A stretch of DNA of 64,000 bases from Myxococcota bacterium (GTDB taxonomy: Bacteria > Myxococcota_A > UBA796 > UBA2385): contig JAKLKF010000018.1 of the NCBI GenBank assembly GCA_023150805.1, positions 1-64,000 of the forward strand. Direction: 5' to 3'. A program made the position numbers and the translations under genes. Positions 17,641-25,392 of the stretch are shown one piece after another (positions within the stretch are counted from its first letter, which is position 1; each line of letters opens with the position of its first letter). The notes under the pieces were generated by a model. That model saw nothing but the letters and a program-made list of their open reading frames with translations, searched no databases and was not told the origin of the DNA.

Positions 17641-18675
17641 TCAGCCGGTCGGCAGGGCGATCCAGCAGCGCGCGCCTCCCTCGGCGCGGTTCTCGGCCCC
17701 CGCCTCGCCGCCGTGCACCCCCGCGATGCGGCGGACCAGGGCCAGGCCCAGCCCCTCGCCGGGGGGACGAGGGCCGTCCCCACGCCAGAAGGGCGCGAAG
17801 GCCTGCTCCACCTCGCCCGGGCCGAAGCCGGGGCCCTGGTCCTCGACCGCCCAGCGCAGCCGCTCCCCCTCGACCGTCAGCGCCAGCGTGACCACGCCGC
17901 GCCCGTGCCCCTGGCCGTTGGCCAGCAGCACGGCCAGGGCGCGCGCGAGCAGGGTCGGGTCGGCCGACACCCGGGGGACCTCGACGGGGGCGCGCAGGAG
18001 CCGGGCATCCAGGCGCGCAGCCCGCAGCGCGTCGCGGGCGACCTCGACGGGATCGAGGGTCCTCGGCTGCACCGCGGAGAAGTCGATGCGGGCGGCCGCC
18101 AGCAGGTCGCCGACCAGGCCGTCCATCGCGTCGACCTCCTCCTGCAGGGCGTCGAAGGGGTCGGGCTCCTGGTGCCCCTCGCGGGCCAGCTCCACCAGGA
18201 CGCGCGCGCGCGCCAGCGGGCTGCGCAGCTCGTGCGAGACGGCGGCCATCAGGGCCTTCTGGTCTTCGAGCTGGGCCTCCAGGCGCTCGGCCAGGCCGCG
18301 CAGCGAGCGGGACAGCTCGCCCAGCTCCGCGCTCTCGTCGGGCAGCCCCTGGCGGCTGCGCAGGTCACCCTGGTGCAGGGCGCGGGCGATGCGCGCGAGC
18401 TGGTGCACGGGCCGGGCGATGCGACGGGTGCCGATCCACGCGAGGATCCAGGCGACACCGACGCCGGCCAGCCCGAGCAGCCAGGGTCGCGGGCCGTCGG
18501 GTGCGCGGGCCAGCCAGCCCCCGCCCACCCCCAGGCTGAGGGCGAGCAGCAGCAGGCCGACCAGCCGGCGGTGGATCCCGACCACCAGGTGCCAGCCGCG
18601 TGGTGGCCGGTGGGTCCAGGGTCCGTGCCCCCATGGCCCGCGCTTCCCGGGCCCCGCGCCGCTGTGCGGCCTCAC
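17641..18675 (-). CDS. Sensor histidine kinase (CpxA-like position)
   Basis: The 344-residue kinase starts at GTG 18675, whose last two bases overlap the TGA of the response regulator (GTGA). Two transmembrane helices (about residues 38-52 and 62-82) are separated by only about 10 residues, so there is almost no periplasmic sensor domain. A HAMP linker follows (about 83-135), then the H-box SHELRSPLARARV with the phosphorylated His, and an ATPase domain with LLANGQGHG (N box), VEDQGPGFGP (G1) and GEGLGLALVRR (G2). The N-terminal cytoplasmic stretch contains GPWGHGPWTH, which echoes the His-rich repeats of the third operon gene. With almost no periplasmic loop it may sense membrane stress or the His-rich partner. 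Confidence 0.88.
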   Translation of the reverse strand: MRPHSGAGPGKRGPWGHGPWTHRPPRGWHLVVGIHRRLVGLLLLALSLGVGGGWLARAPDGPRPWLLGLAGVGVAWILAWIGTRRIARPVHQLARIARALHQGDLRSRQGLPDESAELGELSRSLRGLAERLEAQLEDQKALMAAVSHELRSPLARARVLVELAREGHQEPDPFDALQEEVDAMDGLVGDLLAAARIDFSAVQPRTLDPVEVARDALRAARLDARLLRAPVEVPRVSADPTLLARALAVLLANGQGHGRGVVTLALTVEGERLRWAVEDQGPGFGPGEVEQAFAPFWRGDGPRPPGEGLGLALVRRIAGVHGGEAGAENRAEGGARCWIALPTG

Positions 18676-19358
18676 CCCGGCTCCCGGACCAGCAGGTAGC
18701 CCATGCCGCGCACCGTCAGCAGGCGGCGGGGCTCGCGTGCGTCGTCGCCCAGCTTCGCCCGCAGGCGGCTCATGTGCACGTCGATGGTCCGGTCCTGGAC
18801 CGTGGTGTCCCCCCGGCCGGCGGCCTCCCACAGGTCGTCCCTGCCGACGACCCGCCCGGCCCGCTCGGCCAAGGCCCGCAGCAGGTCGAACTCCAACGCC
18901 GTCAGGCCCAGGTCACGCGCGCCGATCCGGGCCCGCCGCGCCCCGGGATCGACCTCGAGATCGCCGAGCACCAGGCGCTGGTCGGGGGCCCGCGGGGCCG
19001 TGCGGCGCAGCACGGCGCGGATCCGGGCCAGCAGCTCACGCGGCCATGCCGGCTTGGCCAGGTAGTCGTCGGCGCCCAGCTCCAGCCCCACGACCCGATC
19101 CGCCTCGTCGCCGCGGGCGGTGAGCATGATGACCGGCACGGCCGAGCTCGCCCGCAGGCGGCGCAGCACCTCGATGCCGTCCATCGCCGGCATCATCACG
19201 TCCAGGACCACCACGTCCACGCCCCCGGCGGCCACCATGGCCAGGCCGCGGGGACCGTCGGGGGCGTGGGAGACCTGCACCTCGTGCGCGCCCAGGTAGC
19301 TGGACAGCAGGGCCGCCAGCTTGGGATCGTCGTCGATGAGCAGCGCCCGGATCGTCAT
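18672..19358 (-). CDS. OmpR/PhoB-family response regulator
   Basis: 228 residues. The receiver domain (1-120) has the acidic pair DDD near residue 8-10, the phosphoacceptor Asp in VVVLDVMMP (about residue 52), Thr in IMLTARGD and Lys in DDYLAKP. The C-terminal winged helix (about 130-226) includes LTALEFDLLRAL, the recognition segment VQDRTIDVHMSRLRAKLG and the VRGMGYLLV wing. It is coupled to the kinase gene by a GTGA overlap and follows the Spy/CpxP-like gene by 25 bases, giving a three-gene operon. It would bind tandem direct repeats, and a candidate set lies upstream of the first gene (20018-20073). Confidence 0.92.
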   Translation of the reverse strand: MTIRALLIDDDPKLAALLSSYLGAHEVQVSHAPDGPRGLAMVAAGGVDVVVLDVMMPAMDGIEVLRRLRASSAVPVIMLTARGDEADRVVGLELGADDYLAKPAWPRELLARIRAVLRRTAPRAPDQRLVLGDLEVDPGARRARIGARDLGLTALEFDLLRALAERAGRVVGRDDLWEAAGRGDTTVQDRTIDVHMSRLRAKLGDDAREPRRLLTVRGMGYLLVREPG

Positions 19359-19383
19359 GGTGGTCCTCGCTATCGCGGCCCGC

Positions 19384-19998
19384 TCAGCGCCAGTCGGCCT
19401 CCTGGCGCAGCAGCTCGACCAGGCGGGCCCGCTGCTCGTCGTCGAGCACGGCGTGGACCTGCTTGACGGCGCTGGCCAGGTCCTGGCGGGCCCGGGCGAT
19501 GGCCTGGTCCTGGCGGGCGAAGGCGGCCGCCAGGGCGGGGTCGTCGACCGACTCGGCGGCGAAGGCCTGGGCCAGGGTCTGCCGGCTCTCGTCCAGCGCC
19601 TGGCGCAGGTCCTTCAGGCTGCGCTGCACGTCGCGCAGGGCGTGGTCGACGATGTCCTCCTGGTCGGGGTCGACCCGCAGGCGGCGCTTGAAGACCTCGG
19701 CGGCCGCGCGGGCGAAGCCCTCGTCGCTCACCTTGCGGCCGCGCCGTCCCTCGTGGCTCCACGGGCCGTGCCCGCCGTGGCTCCGCGGGCCGTGCCCGCC
19801 GTGGCTCCACGGGCCGTGCCCGCCGTGGCTCCACGGGCCGTGCCCGCCGGGGTGGTGACCCCAGGGGCCAGCCCCGCAGGCCGCCGGGCCCCAGGCGCCG
19901 CCGCCGTGGTAGTGCCGCCAGGCCAGGCGGCGGGCGCCGCGGAAGAGGAACAGCAGGCCCAGCAGGCCAGCCAGGGTGAAGAGCAGGTGGTGGTGCAT
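19384..19998 (-). CDS. His-rich Spy/CpxP-like membrane or periplasmic protein
   Basis: 204 residues. MHHHLLFTLAGLLGLLFLFRGARRLAW is a membrane anchor or uncleaved signal. Residues about 35-85 hold HGGGAWGP and four tandem GHGPWSHG-type units, rich in His and Trp, which are likely to bind metal such as copper, nickel or zinc. Residues about 95-204 are a helical domain with features of the Spy/CpxP/CnrX group: LRVDPDQEDIV in place of LTxxQ, and VLDDEQRARLVELL near the end. Family members are periplasmic chaperones or metal sensors that control Cpx- or Cnr-type systems. As first gene of the operon with a response regulator and kinase, it is probably both target and feedback sensor. GGAG lies 7 bases before the ATG. 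Confidence 0.8.
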   Translation of the reverse strand: MHHHLLFTLAGLLGLLFLFRGARRLAWRHYHGGGAWGPAACGAGPWGHHPGGHGPWSHGGHGPWSHGGHGPRSHGGHGPWSHEGRRGRKVSDEGFARAAAEVFKRRLRVDPDQEDIVDHALRDVQRSLKDLRQALDESRQTLAQAFAAESVDDPALAAAFARQDQAIARARQDLASAVKQVHAVLDDEQRARLVELLRQEADWR

Positions 19999-20017
19999 CG
20001 CTTCTCCGGCAAGGGGG

Positions 20018-20073
20018 TTGCGGTCCTTGCCCGGAGAGCCTGGGTCCCTCCCCTTGCGGGTCCGTTGCGGTCC
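20018..20073 (-). promoter_or_regulatory. Candidate response-regulator box: three direct repeats
   Basis: TTGCGGTCC occurs at 20018-20026 and 20065-20073, and TTGCGGGTCC at 20054-20063 (plus-strand reading). The last two are spaced 11 bases apart, one helical turn, as OmpR-family regulators require. They lie 20-75 bases upstream of the start of the His-rich protein gene, so autoregulation by the operon's own regulator is plausible. Confidence 0.45.
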
Positions 20074-20094
20074 CGGTGAAGAAGTGTGAACCGC

Positions 20095-20189
20095 GGGCAC
20101 CCCGCCGGTGGACGGGAACCCTGCGGGTGGACGGGCACCCTGCCGGTGAACGGGCACCCTGCCGGTGGGCGGGCACCCTGCCGGGCACC
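20095..20189. repeat. Five tandem 19-bp repeats
   Basis: Five copies of GGGCACCCTGCCGGTGGAC and close variants follow head to tail: 20095-20113, 20114-20132, 20133-20151, 20152-20170 and 20171-20189. The 19999-20332 gap between the divergently transcribed His-rich protein and Rpn nuclease genes contains this array, the direct repeats above and no credible gene. The array keeps several frames open by chance. Confidence 0.85.
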
Positions 20190-20332
20190 CGGGGCACGCG
20201 CGCTCGAGCACTTGCGTGGGCCCCGATGCTGCATGGCGCGGCGTCGGAGCGCGCCGGTCCGCGGCGAACGGCGCACCCGCCCGTCGTTCCGCGCGCCGGG
20301 CGCCGGAGCCCCCCTTGCCGCCGGAGCTCGTC

Positions 20333-21343
20333 ATGTCCCCGATCCCGATCAACCCCCTCGTCGACTTCGCCTTCAAGAAGCTGCTGGGAGACCCGGCCAC
20401 CACGGACATCCTCATCGACTTCCTCAACGCCATCCTGCGGCTGTCGCCGCCGATCACCCGGGTCGAGATCCAGAACCCCTTCAACCCGCAGGATCTCTCC
20501 GCCGACAAGCTGACCGTGGTCGACGTGAAGGCCAGCGACGACCAGGGGCGCCGCTACCAGGTCGAGGTGCAGCTCCAGGTCCACGCGGCCCTGCCGGCTC
20601 GCGTCCTGTACTCCTGGGCGCGCACCCACGCCGAGCAGATCCATAAGGGCGAGAGCTACCAGGACATCCGGCCCACCCTGGCGATCTGGGTCCTCGACGG
20701 CCTGCTCTTCCCCGGCTCGTCCCAGGTCCACCACCGCTTCCGGCTGGTGGACTCCGCGGCGGGCCTCCACCTGACCGATCACCTCGAGCTGCACGTGCTC
20801 CAGCTCCCCCGGTTCGAGCCCTCGCCGGCGCTGGACGAGGAGGGGCGATGGGTCTATTTTCTGAAGGAGGCGAGGCATTGGACCGAGCTGCCGGCCTCGC
20901 TGGACGCCCCCGCGCTGAGGAGAGCCATGGACAAGCTCGACGACATCCGGCGATCGGAAGCCGACCGGGCCCGCTACCTCGCCCGCGAGGACTACTTCTA
21001 CCTCCAGGCCACCCTGGAGCGGGCCCGTCGGGAGACCCTGCAGGAGCTGGAGCAGGCCCAGGAGCAGCTCGGGCAGGCCAATGAGCAGCTCGGGCAGGCC
21101 AATGAGCAGCTCGGGCAGGCCAATGAGCAGCTCGGGCAGGCCCAGGAGCAGCTCGGGCAGGCCCAGCAGGACCTGGAGCTGACCCAGGAGCAGCTCCGCC
21201 AGGCCGACGTCGCCCGTCAGCGCGCCGAGGCGGTGGTGGAGGAGGAGCGCGCGCGGGCAACGGCGCGGCTGGACGAGGCGCGCGCCGACCAGGAGCGGCT
21301 GCGCGCCCGAATGCGAGCGGCCGGCCTCGACCCGGACGCCTGA
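20333..21343 (+). CDS. Rpn/PD-(D/E)XK-family nuclease, transposase-like
   Basis: 336 residues. The N-terminal domain (about 1-225) matches the Rpn (YhgA-like) recombination-promoting nuclease family: INPLVDFAFKKLLG at the start, VVDVKASDDQGRRYQVEVQLQ with the D-(x)n-ExQ form of the PD-(D/E)XK nuclease core, then RVLYSWARTHAEQI. Known relatives cut DNA and stimulate RecA-independent horizontal gene transfer. Recent work also implicates some in phage defence. The C-terminal third is a coiled coil with seven-residue units (EQLGQAN) encoded by a 21-bp tandem repeat. The ATG at 20333 follows GGAG by 7 bases. It is a single gene, consistent with mobile or selfish behaviour. Confidence 0.85.
   Translation: MSPIPINPLVDFAFKKLLGDPATTDILIDFLNAILRLSPPITRVEIQNPFNPQDLSADKLTVVDVKASDDQGRRYQVEVQLQVHAALPARVLYSWARTHAEQIHKGESYQDIRPTLAIWVLDGLLFPGSSQVHHRFRLVDSAAGLHLTDHLELHVLQLPRFEPSPALDEEGRWVYFLKEARHWTELPASLDAPALRRAMDKLDDIRRSEADRARYLAREDYFYLQATLERARRETLQELEQAQEQLGQANEQLGQANEQLGQANEQLGQAQEQLGQAQQDLELTQEQLRQADVARQRAEAVVEEERARATARLDEARADQERLRARMRAAGLDPDA
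21062..21166 (+). repeat. Five 21-bp tandem repeats inside the Rpn gene
   Basis: The unit GAGCAGCTCGGGCAGGCCAA(T) encodes one heptad of the coiled coil. Copies 1-3 are identical and copies 4-5 end in CAG instead of AAT. As the unit is a multiple of three, gain or loss of units would change coiled-coil length without a frameshift. Confidence 0.85.
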
Positions 21344-21448
21344 GCGCGCGCCGCAGCTTGCCGGCCGAGAGGTGGTGCGGCGCCGCGGCGCCCCATCTCC
21401 CAGCCTCCTGACCGCGGCAACCTGGGCCGCCACCGCCTGGTCGCTCCC

Positions 21449-22747
21449 CTACCGGGTCTTCCAGGCGAAGTAGACCATCGAGCCTACGAAGAACGCGCTG
21501 CACACGCCGAAGGTCACCCAGGAGAAGCCCACGAAGAAGTCCAGCCAGGACAGGCCCTGCTGGCCGAAGTTCTTGTAGAGCATCAACCCGACGCTGCCCA
21601 GGTAGCCGAAGGCGTCGGTCACGTAGATCATGAAGCCGGCGGTCCCCAGGAAGCCCGTCGCCGCGATCAGCCGGTCGAAGAGCACGCAGCCGAAGGGCAC
21701 ATAGCCCACGTACAAGCCCAGTCCGACCGAGACCATCCAGGCCGCCGGGCCGATGAGCCCGGCCTGCCAGGCCCAGGTGCTGGCGCCGATCAGCACCGTG
21801 CCGGCCAGCATGATCAGGTGGACCGCGACCAGCGCCTTGCGGTTGTCCCGGATGAGCATCAGGAGGGCGAGGACCACGAGCACCCCGGCGGCGACCGGAA
21901 GCTCGCTGGTCGTCATGATCGCCGGCGACTCGGAGTAGCCCAGGGCGTCCCAGATCTCGCGGGCGAAGTTGTCCCGGAAGTCCCGGTAGGCCGTCAGCAG
22001 CACGTAGAGCAGGGTGAGCAGGGTCAGCCCGGGCAGGAAGGCCAGCGTGAAGCGCCGACGGGCCGGGCCGTCCATCGGCACCCGCTTGGTGCGGAGCGCC
22101 TCGTCCTCGGCCGAGGGAGGAGGAAGGCGCGCGAGCAGCCAGACGAAGCCGGCCAGCGGCAGGATGAACACCGCGCCCACCGCGAAGGGCATCCAGTGCT
22201 CCGCGACCCCCGCGTCCAGGGCCAGCTTGCCCGCGGTCTTCACCGCTCCGCTGGCCACGATGTAGCTGGCGCTCAGGCCGGCGCCGAGCACCTCGGTCAG
22301 CCGCCGCCCCTCCAGGAAGCCGAAGGTGAGGCCCCAGACCATGCCCAGCGGCAGGCCGTTGAGGAACAGCCCCACCGCCTTCCAGGGCCCCGGCAGGACC
22401 GCGAAGAGCAGGAGCGCCAGCCAGGACGCGCCGATGACGCCGACCAGGGACCAGGCCCGCCGGTCGCCCGTCATCTCGCTGACGACCTTGATGCCGACGA
22501 ACTTGGAGAGCGCGTAGCCCAGCACCTGGCTGATCAGGAACAGGATCTTCAGGTCGAGCGCGCCCACCAGGGGCAGGTCGACGGAGCCCGCGAAGGTGCC
22601 GACCGCGAAGGGCTTGCGGAAGGCGTACATGCAGAAGTAGACCGAGAAGGCCGCCGTGATCGTGTAGATCGCGAACCACGACGGGTGCGCCCGGGACAGC
22701 CAGCGGGTCAGGGGGTGGGTGCTCGCCGGGCGGACGGCGCCGTTCAT
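21449..22747 (-). CDS. DUF5690/MFS-like transporter
   Basis: 432 residues with about twelve transmembrane helices and a central cytoplasmic loop (about residues 215-240, DEALRTKRVPMDG) that divides the two six-helix halves, as in the major facilitator superfamily. The N-terminal motif VYFCMYAFRKPFAVGTF is characteristic of the DUF5690 group, which resembles organophosphate:phosphate antiporters such as GlpT (YFxRKxF-like motif in helix 1). It is divergent from the phosphonate operon with 150 bases between starts. I infer that it imports an organophosphate or phosphonate for that operon. The substrate is not proven by sequence. A GAGGC site lies before the ATG. Confidence 0.8.
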   Translation of the reverse strand: MNGAVRPASTHPLTRWLSRAHPSWFAIYTITAAFSVYFCMYAFRKPFAVGTFAGSVDLPLVGALDLKILFLISQVLGYALSKFVGIKVVSEMTGDRRAWSLVGVIGASWLALLLFAVLPGPWKAVGLFLNGLPLGMVWGLTFGFLEGRRLTEVLGAGLSASYIVASGAVKTAGKLALDAGVAEHWMPFAVGAVFILPLAGFVWLLARLPPPSAEDEALRTKRVPMDGPARRRFTLAFLPGLTLLTLLYVLLTAYRDFRDNFAREIWDALGYSESPAIMTTSELPVAAGVLVVLALLMLIRDNRKALVAVHLIMLAGTVLIGASTWAWQAGLIGPAAWMVSVGLGLYVGYVPFGCVLFDRLIAATGFLGTAGFMIYVTDAFGYLGSVGLMLYKNFGQQGLSWLDFFVGFSWVTFGVCSAFFVGSMVYFAWKTR

Positions 22748-22897
22748 GCTGGCTCCGAGGAGGCGCCGACCCTGCCACCCGGCGCCTGTCGGCGCAAGGC
22801 GTGCGCAAGAGGGTCACCGCGACGTGGCCGGGCCGTCACACGGAGGGCACCGACGGGTTGGCTCGCGCGGGGCATGATGCGGGCCCCAGGAGCCCCC

Positions 22898-23845
22898 GTG
22901 CAGACCCGCCCCCCCCGCCTCTACGGCCCGCTGAACGCCCACGTCGTCGGCACCCTGATGAAGGAGGCCGTGCGGCGCGCCATCGTCGCCATCCGCGGCC
23001 AGCGCTTCACCTTCGAGGCGACCGTCAAGGGGCCCCTGTCCACGCCGGACGGCTCACCGGACGCGACCGCTGCAGGCGGCTCCCAGGACATGGTGACCAG
23101 CGCCGACCACGCCGCCCAGCGCGTCTACGTCAAGCTGCTGCGCGAGTGGTTCCCCACCTTCGGCATCGTGGCGGAGGAGGAGGGGCTGGCCGTGCCCTGC
23201 ACCCACCCCGACCACGACGTCTGGTTCACCGTCGACCCGCTGGACGGCACCAAGGCCTTCATCCGGCGCCAGTCCCACGGCGTCGGCACCATGATCGCGC
23301 TGGTCTGCGACGGCGAGGTGGTGGCCGCCTGCATCGGCGACGTGATGACCCAGGAGGTCTACGCGCTGCGCCCTGACGGCGACGAGGTCCACCGCATCAG
23401 CGAGTTCGGCGTGGCCGAGAGCCTGGCCGTCGACCCCGACCGACCGCTCTCCCGCCAGTACATGCTGCTGCGCGGCTCGCCCCAGGCCTACTCGCCGGCC
23501 GTCCAGGCCGCCGTCCGCCGCCAGGGTGGGCTGGTCCGGGGCTACGAGAACATGGGCGGCAGCATCGGCACCGGCGTCGCCCGCCTGTGGAAGGGCGAGA
23601 TGGGGGCCGCCATCATCATGGCCGGCCACCTGACTCCCTGGGATGGCTGCCCGCTGCTGGCCCCCTGCCGGGTGCTCGACTTCGCCTTCGTTCGCCTCGA
23701 TCCCGACGGTGGGGTCCGGTCGGTCGAGCTTCCCCCGCATCGCCAGGGCATCGCGCTGCACGACGAGACCTGGGTGGTGCACCACAGCCGCCTCGCGGAG
23801 CTGGGAGCGTGGTGGTCCGCCGCGGCCCGGACGGTCGCGCCATGA
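22898..23845 (+). CDS. Inositol-monophosphatase-family phosphatase
   Basis: 315 residues from GTG 22898, which has AGGAG 6 bases upstream. ATGs at 22874/22877 would extend the frame without family residues. The Li+-sensitive phosphatase motifs are VTSADHAAQ, AEEEG (metal-binding Glu), TVDPLDGTKAF (DPxDGT, two metal Asp residues) and WDGCPLLAPCRVL where the family has WDxAAG. The change of that last motif, and the 20-residue insertion before VTSADHAA, suggest a substrate other than inositol-1-phosphate. The TGA overlaps the ATG of the PhoD-like gene (ATGA), so it leads the phosphonate operon. It may remove phosphate from a phosphonate-linked sugar or inositol product. Confidence 0.85.
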   Translation: MQTRPPRLYGPLNAHVVGTLMKEAVRRAIVAIRGQRFTFEATVKGPLSTPDGSPDATAAGGSQDMVTSADHAAQRVYVKLLREWFPTFGIVAEEEGLAVPCTHPDHDVWFTVDPLDGTKAFIRRQSHGVGTMIALVCDGEVVAACIGDVMTQEVYALRPDGDEVHRISEFGVAESLAVDPDRPLSRQYMLLRGSPQAYSPAVQAAVRRQGGLVRGYENMGGSIGTGVARLWKGEMGAAIIMAGHLTPWDGCPLLAPCRVLDFAFVRLDPDGGVRSVELPPHRQGIALHDETWVVHHSRLAELGAWWSAAARTVAP

Positions 23846-25392
23846 CGCCCCGGTCGGCCCTCGGCCTGCTCCTGGCCGCCTGCTCCCCCGCGCCCGAGCC
23901 CGCGCCCACCGCGCCCGCCGCCCCCGCCGCCCCCGCCCGCCCCACGCCGGCGCGCGAGGTCGCCCAGGACCCGCCCTGGATCGCCGCTGGCGACGTGCGC
24001 CCCCACCAGGCCACCATCTGGGCCCACACCGGGATCCTCACCCGCGTACGCGCCGAGGCATGGCGCGCCGACGACCCCTCGCAGACCGTGCAGTGGCGCA
24101 GCGCCCTGGCCGAGCCCGCCGCGCCTCCCGCCGCACCCACCGCCCACCTGCTCCTGGAGGACCTGCCTCCCGGAACCGACCTGGGCTACCGGGTGCTCAC
24201 CGGCGACGGGCGCCAGGCCGAGGGTCGCCTGCGCACCCCTCCCGAGCCGGTCACCGCGGCCGCGGTCCACCTGCTCGTGGCCGGCGACCTGGGCGGCCAG
24301 GGCTGGTGCCGCCCTCCCCAGGGCTACGCCATCTTCGACGCCATGGCCGCGCTGACGCCCGACCTGGCCGTGTTCAACGGGGACCTCGTCTACGCCGACG
24401 GCGACTGCCCGCCCACGGCACCCGACGGCGGCGAGAACGTCGTGCTGCCCACCGGCCACCCGCAGAGCGTGCTCGGCCTGGACTGGACGGACGGCGTCGC
24501 CGTGCGGCGTGGCCTGGACGCCTGGTGGGCCTACCATCGCGCGGACCCCGCCCTGCAGCGCTTCCTGGCCCAGGTGCCCGTGGTCGCCCAGTGGGACGAT
24601 CACGAGGTCGTCAACGACTTCGGCGGCGGCTGGGACCGCTGGGAGACCGGCCAGGCCGACAAGCCGGGCTACCGGATCCTGGTGGATCAGGCCCGGGCCG
24701 CCTGGCTGGCGTGGAACCCCGTCCAGCTCGACGCGCCCGGCCGCATCCACCGCAGCTTCCGCTGGGGGCAGCAGGTCGAGCTCTTCGTGGTCGACGGCCG
24801 CAGCCATCGCAGCTCCAACGCCATGAAGGACGGGCCCGACAAGACCCTGCTGGGCGCCGAGCAGCGCGACTGGCTGCGCAAGGGCCTGGTGGAGAGCGAC
24901 GCCACCTGGAAGATCGTCAGCGTCGACGTGCCGATGAGCGTGCCCACCGGCTCCGACGCCTGGCGGGCCGGCCGCGACGGCTGGGCGAACGGCACGGGTG
25001 ACAGCTCGACGCCCCCCGGCGAGCGGGACCGCTCCCCCACCACCGGCTTCGAGCACGAGCTGTCGCTCATCCTGGGCGACCTGCGCGAGCACCGGATCCA
25101 GGGCGTGGTCTTCGTGACCACCGACGTCCACCACAGCCGCATCCTGCGCTACGACAACGGCCCGGCCCCCGTGCACGAGGTCATCAGCGGCCCCCTGCGC
25201 GCCTGGAGCGGGCCGCCGACCCCGCTCGACCCGACCTTCGCCCCCCGCGAGATCTTCGCCCAGGGCCAGGTCTTCTCCTTTGCCCGCCTCGCCGTCGACG
25301 AGGTCGGCGCCCTCACCATCGAGATCCGCGGCGAAGACGGCCAGGTGCTACCCGGCGCCACCGTGGTCCTGCCGCCCCCGGAGCGCCCCTGA
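23842..25392 (+). CDS. PhoD-like metallophosphatase lipoprotein
   Basis: 516 residues with a lipoprotein signal (LGLLLAACSPAPEP, Cys15) and an Ala/Pro linker. An N-terminal fibronectin-like domain (about 40-130) with GTDLGYRVL is typical of PhoD. The catalytic domain follows: VAGDLGG, NGDLVYADGD (metal Asp/Asn), QWDDHEVVNDFGG (the DDHE/D motif), KIVSVDVPM and VVFVTTDVHHS (metal His). PhoD-family enzymes are exported phosphodiesterases/phosphomonoesterases using Fe3+/Ca2+. An extracytoplasmic member leading into 2-aminoethylphosphonate degradation suggests release of aminoethylphosphonate or its nucleotidyl/lipid ester outside the cell. ATGA overlap with the upstream gene and TGATG with phnW. 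Confidence 0.86.
   Translation: MTPRSALGLLLAACSPAPEPAPTAPAAPAAPARPTPAREVAQDPPWIAAGDVRPHQATIWAHTGILTRVRAEAWRADDPSQTVQWRSALAEPAAPPAAPTAHLLLEDLPPGTDLGYRVLTGDGRQAEGRLRTPPEPVTAAAVHLLVAGDLGGQGWCRPPQGYAIFDAMAALTPDLAVFNGDLVYADGDCPPTAPDGGENVVLPTGHPQSVLGLDWTDGVAVRRGLDAWWAYHRADPALQRFLAQVPVVAQWDDHEVVNDFGGGWDRWETGQADKPGYRILVDQARAAWLAWNPVQLDAPGRIHRSFRWGQQVELFVVDGRSHRSSNAMKDGPDKTLLGAEQRDWLRKGLVESDATWKIVSVDVPMSVPTGSDAWRAGRDGWANGTGDSSTPPGERDRSPTTGFEHELSLILGDLREHRIQGVVFVTTDVHHSRILRYDNGPAPVHEVISGPLRAWSGPPTPLDPTFAPREIFAQGQVFSFARLAVDEVGALTIEIRGEDGQVLPGATVVLPPPERP

Noticed and set aside
20076-20646. Frames running through the 19-bp repeats into the Rpn gene
   Set aside because: They stay open because of the repeat; the products are repetitive Arg/Pro/Gly and out of frame with the Rpn domain.
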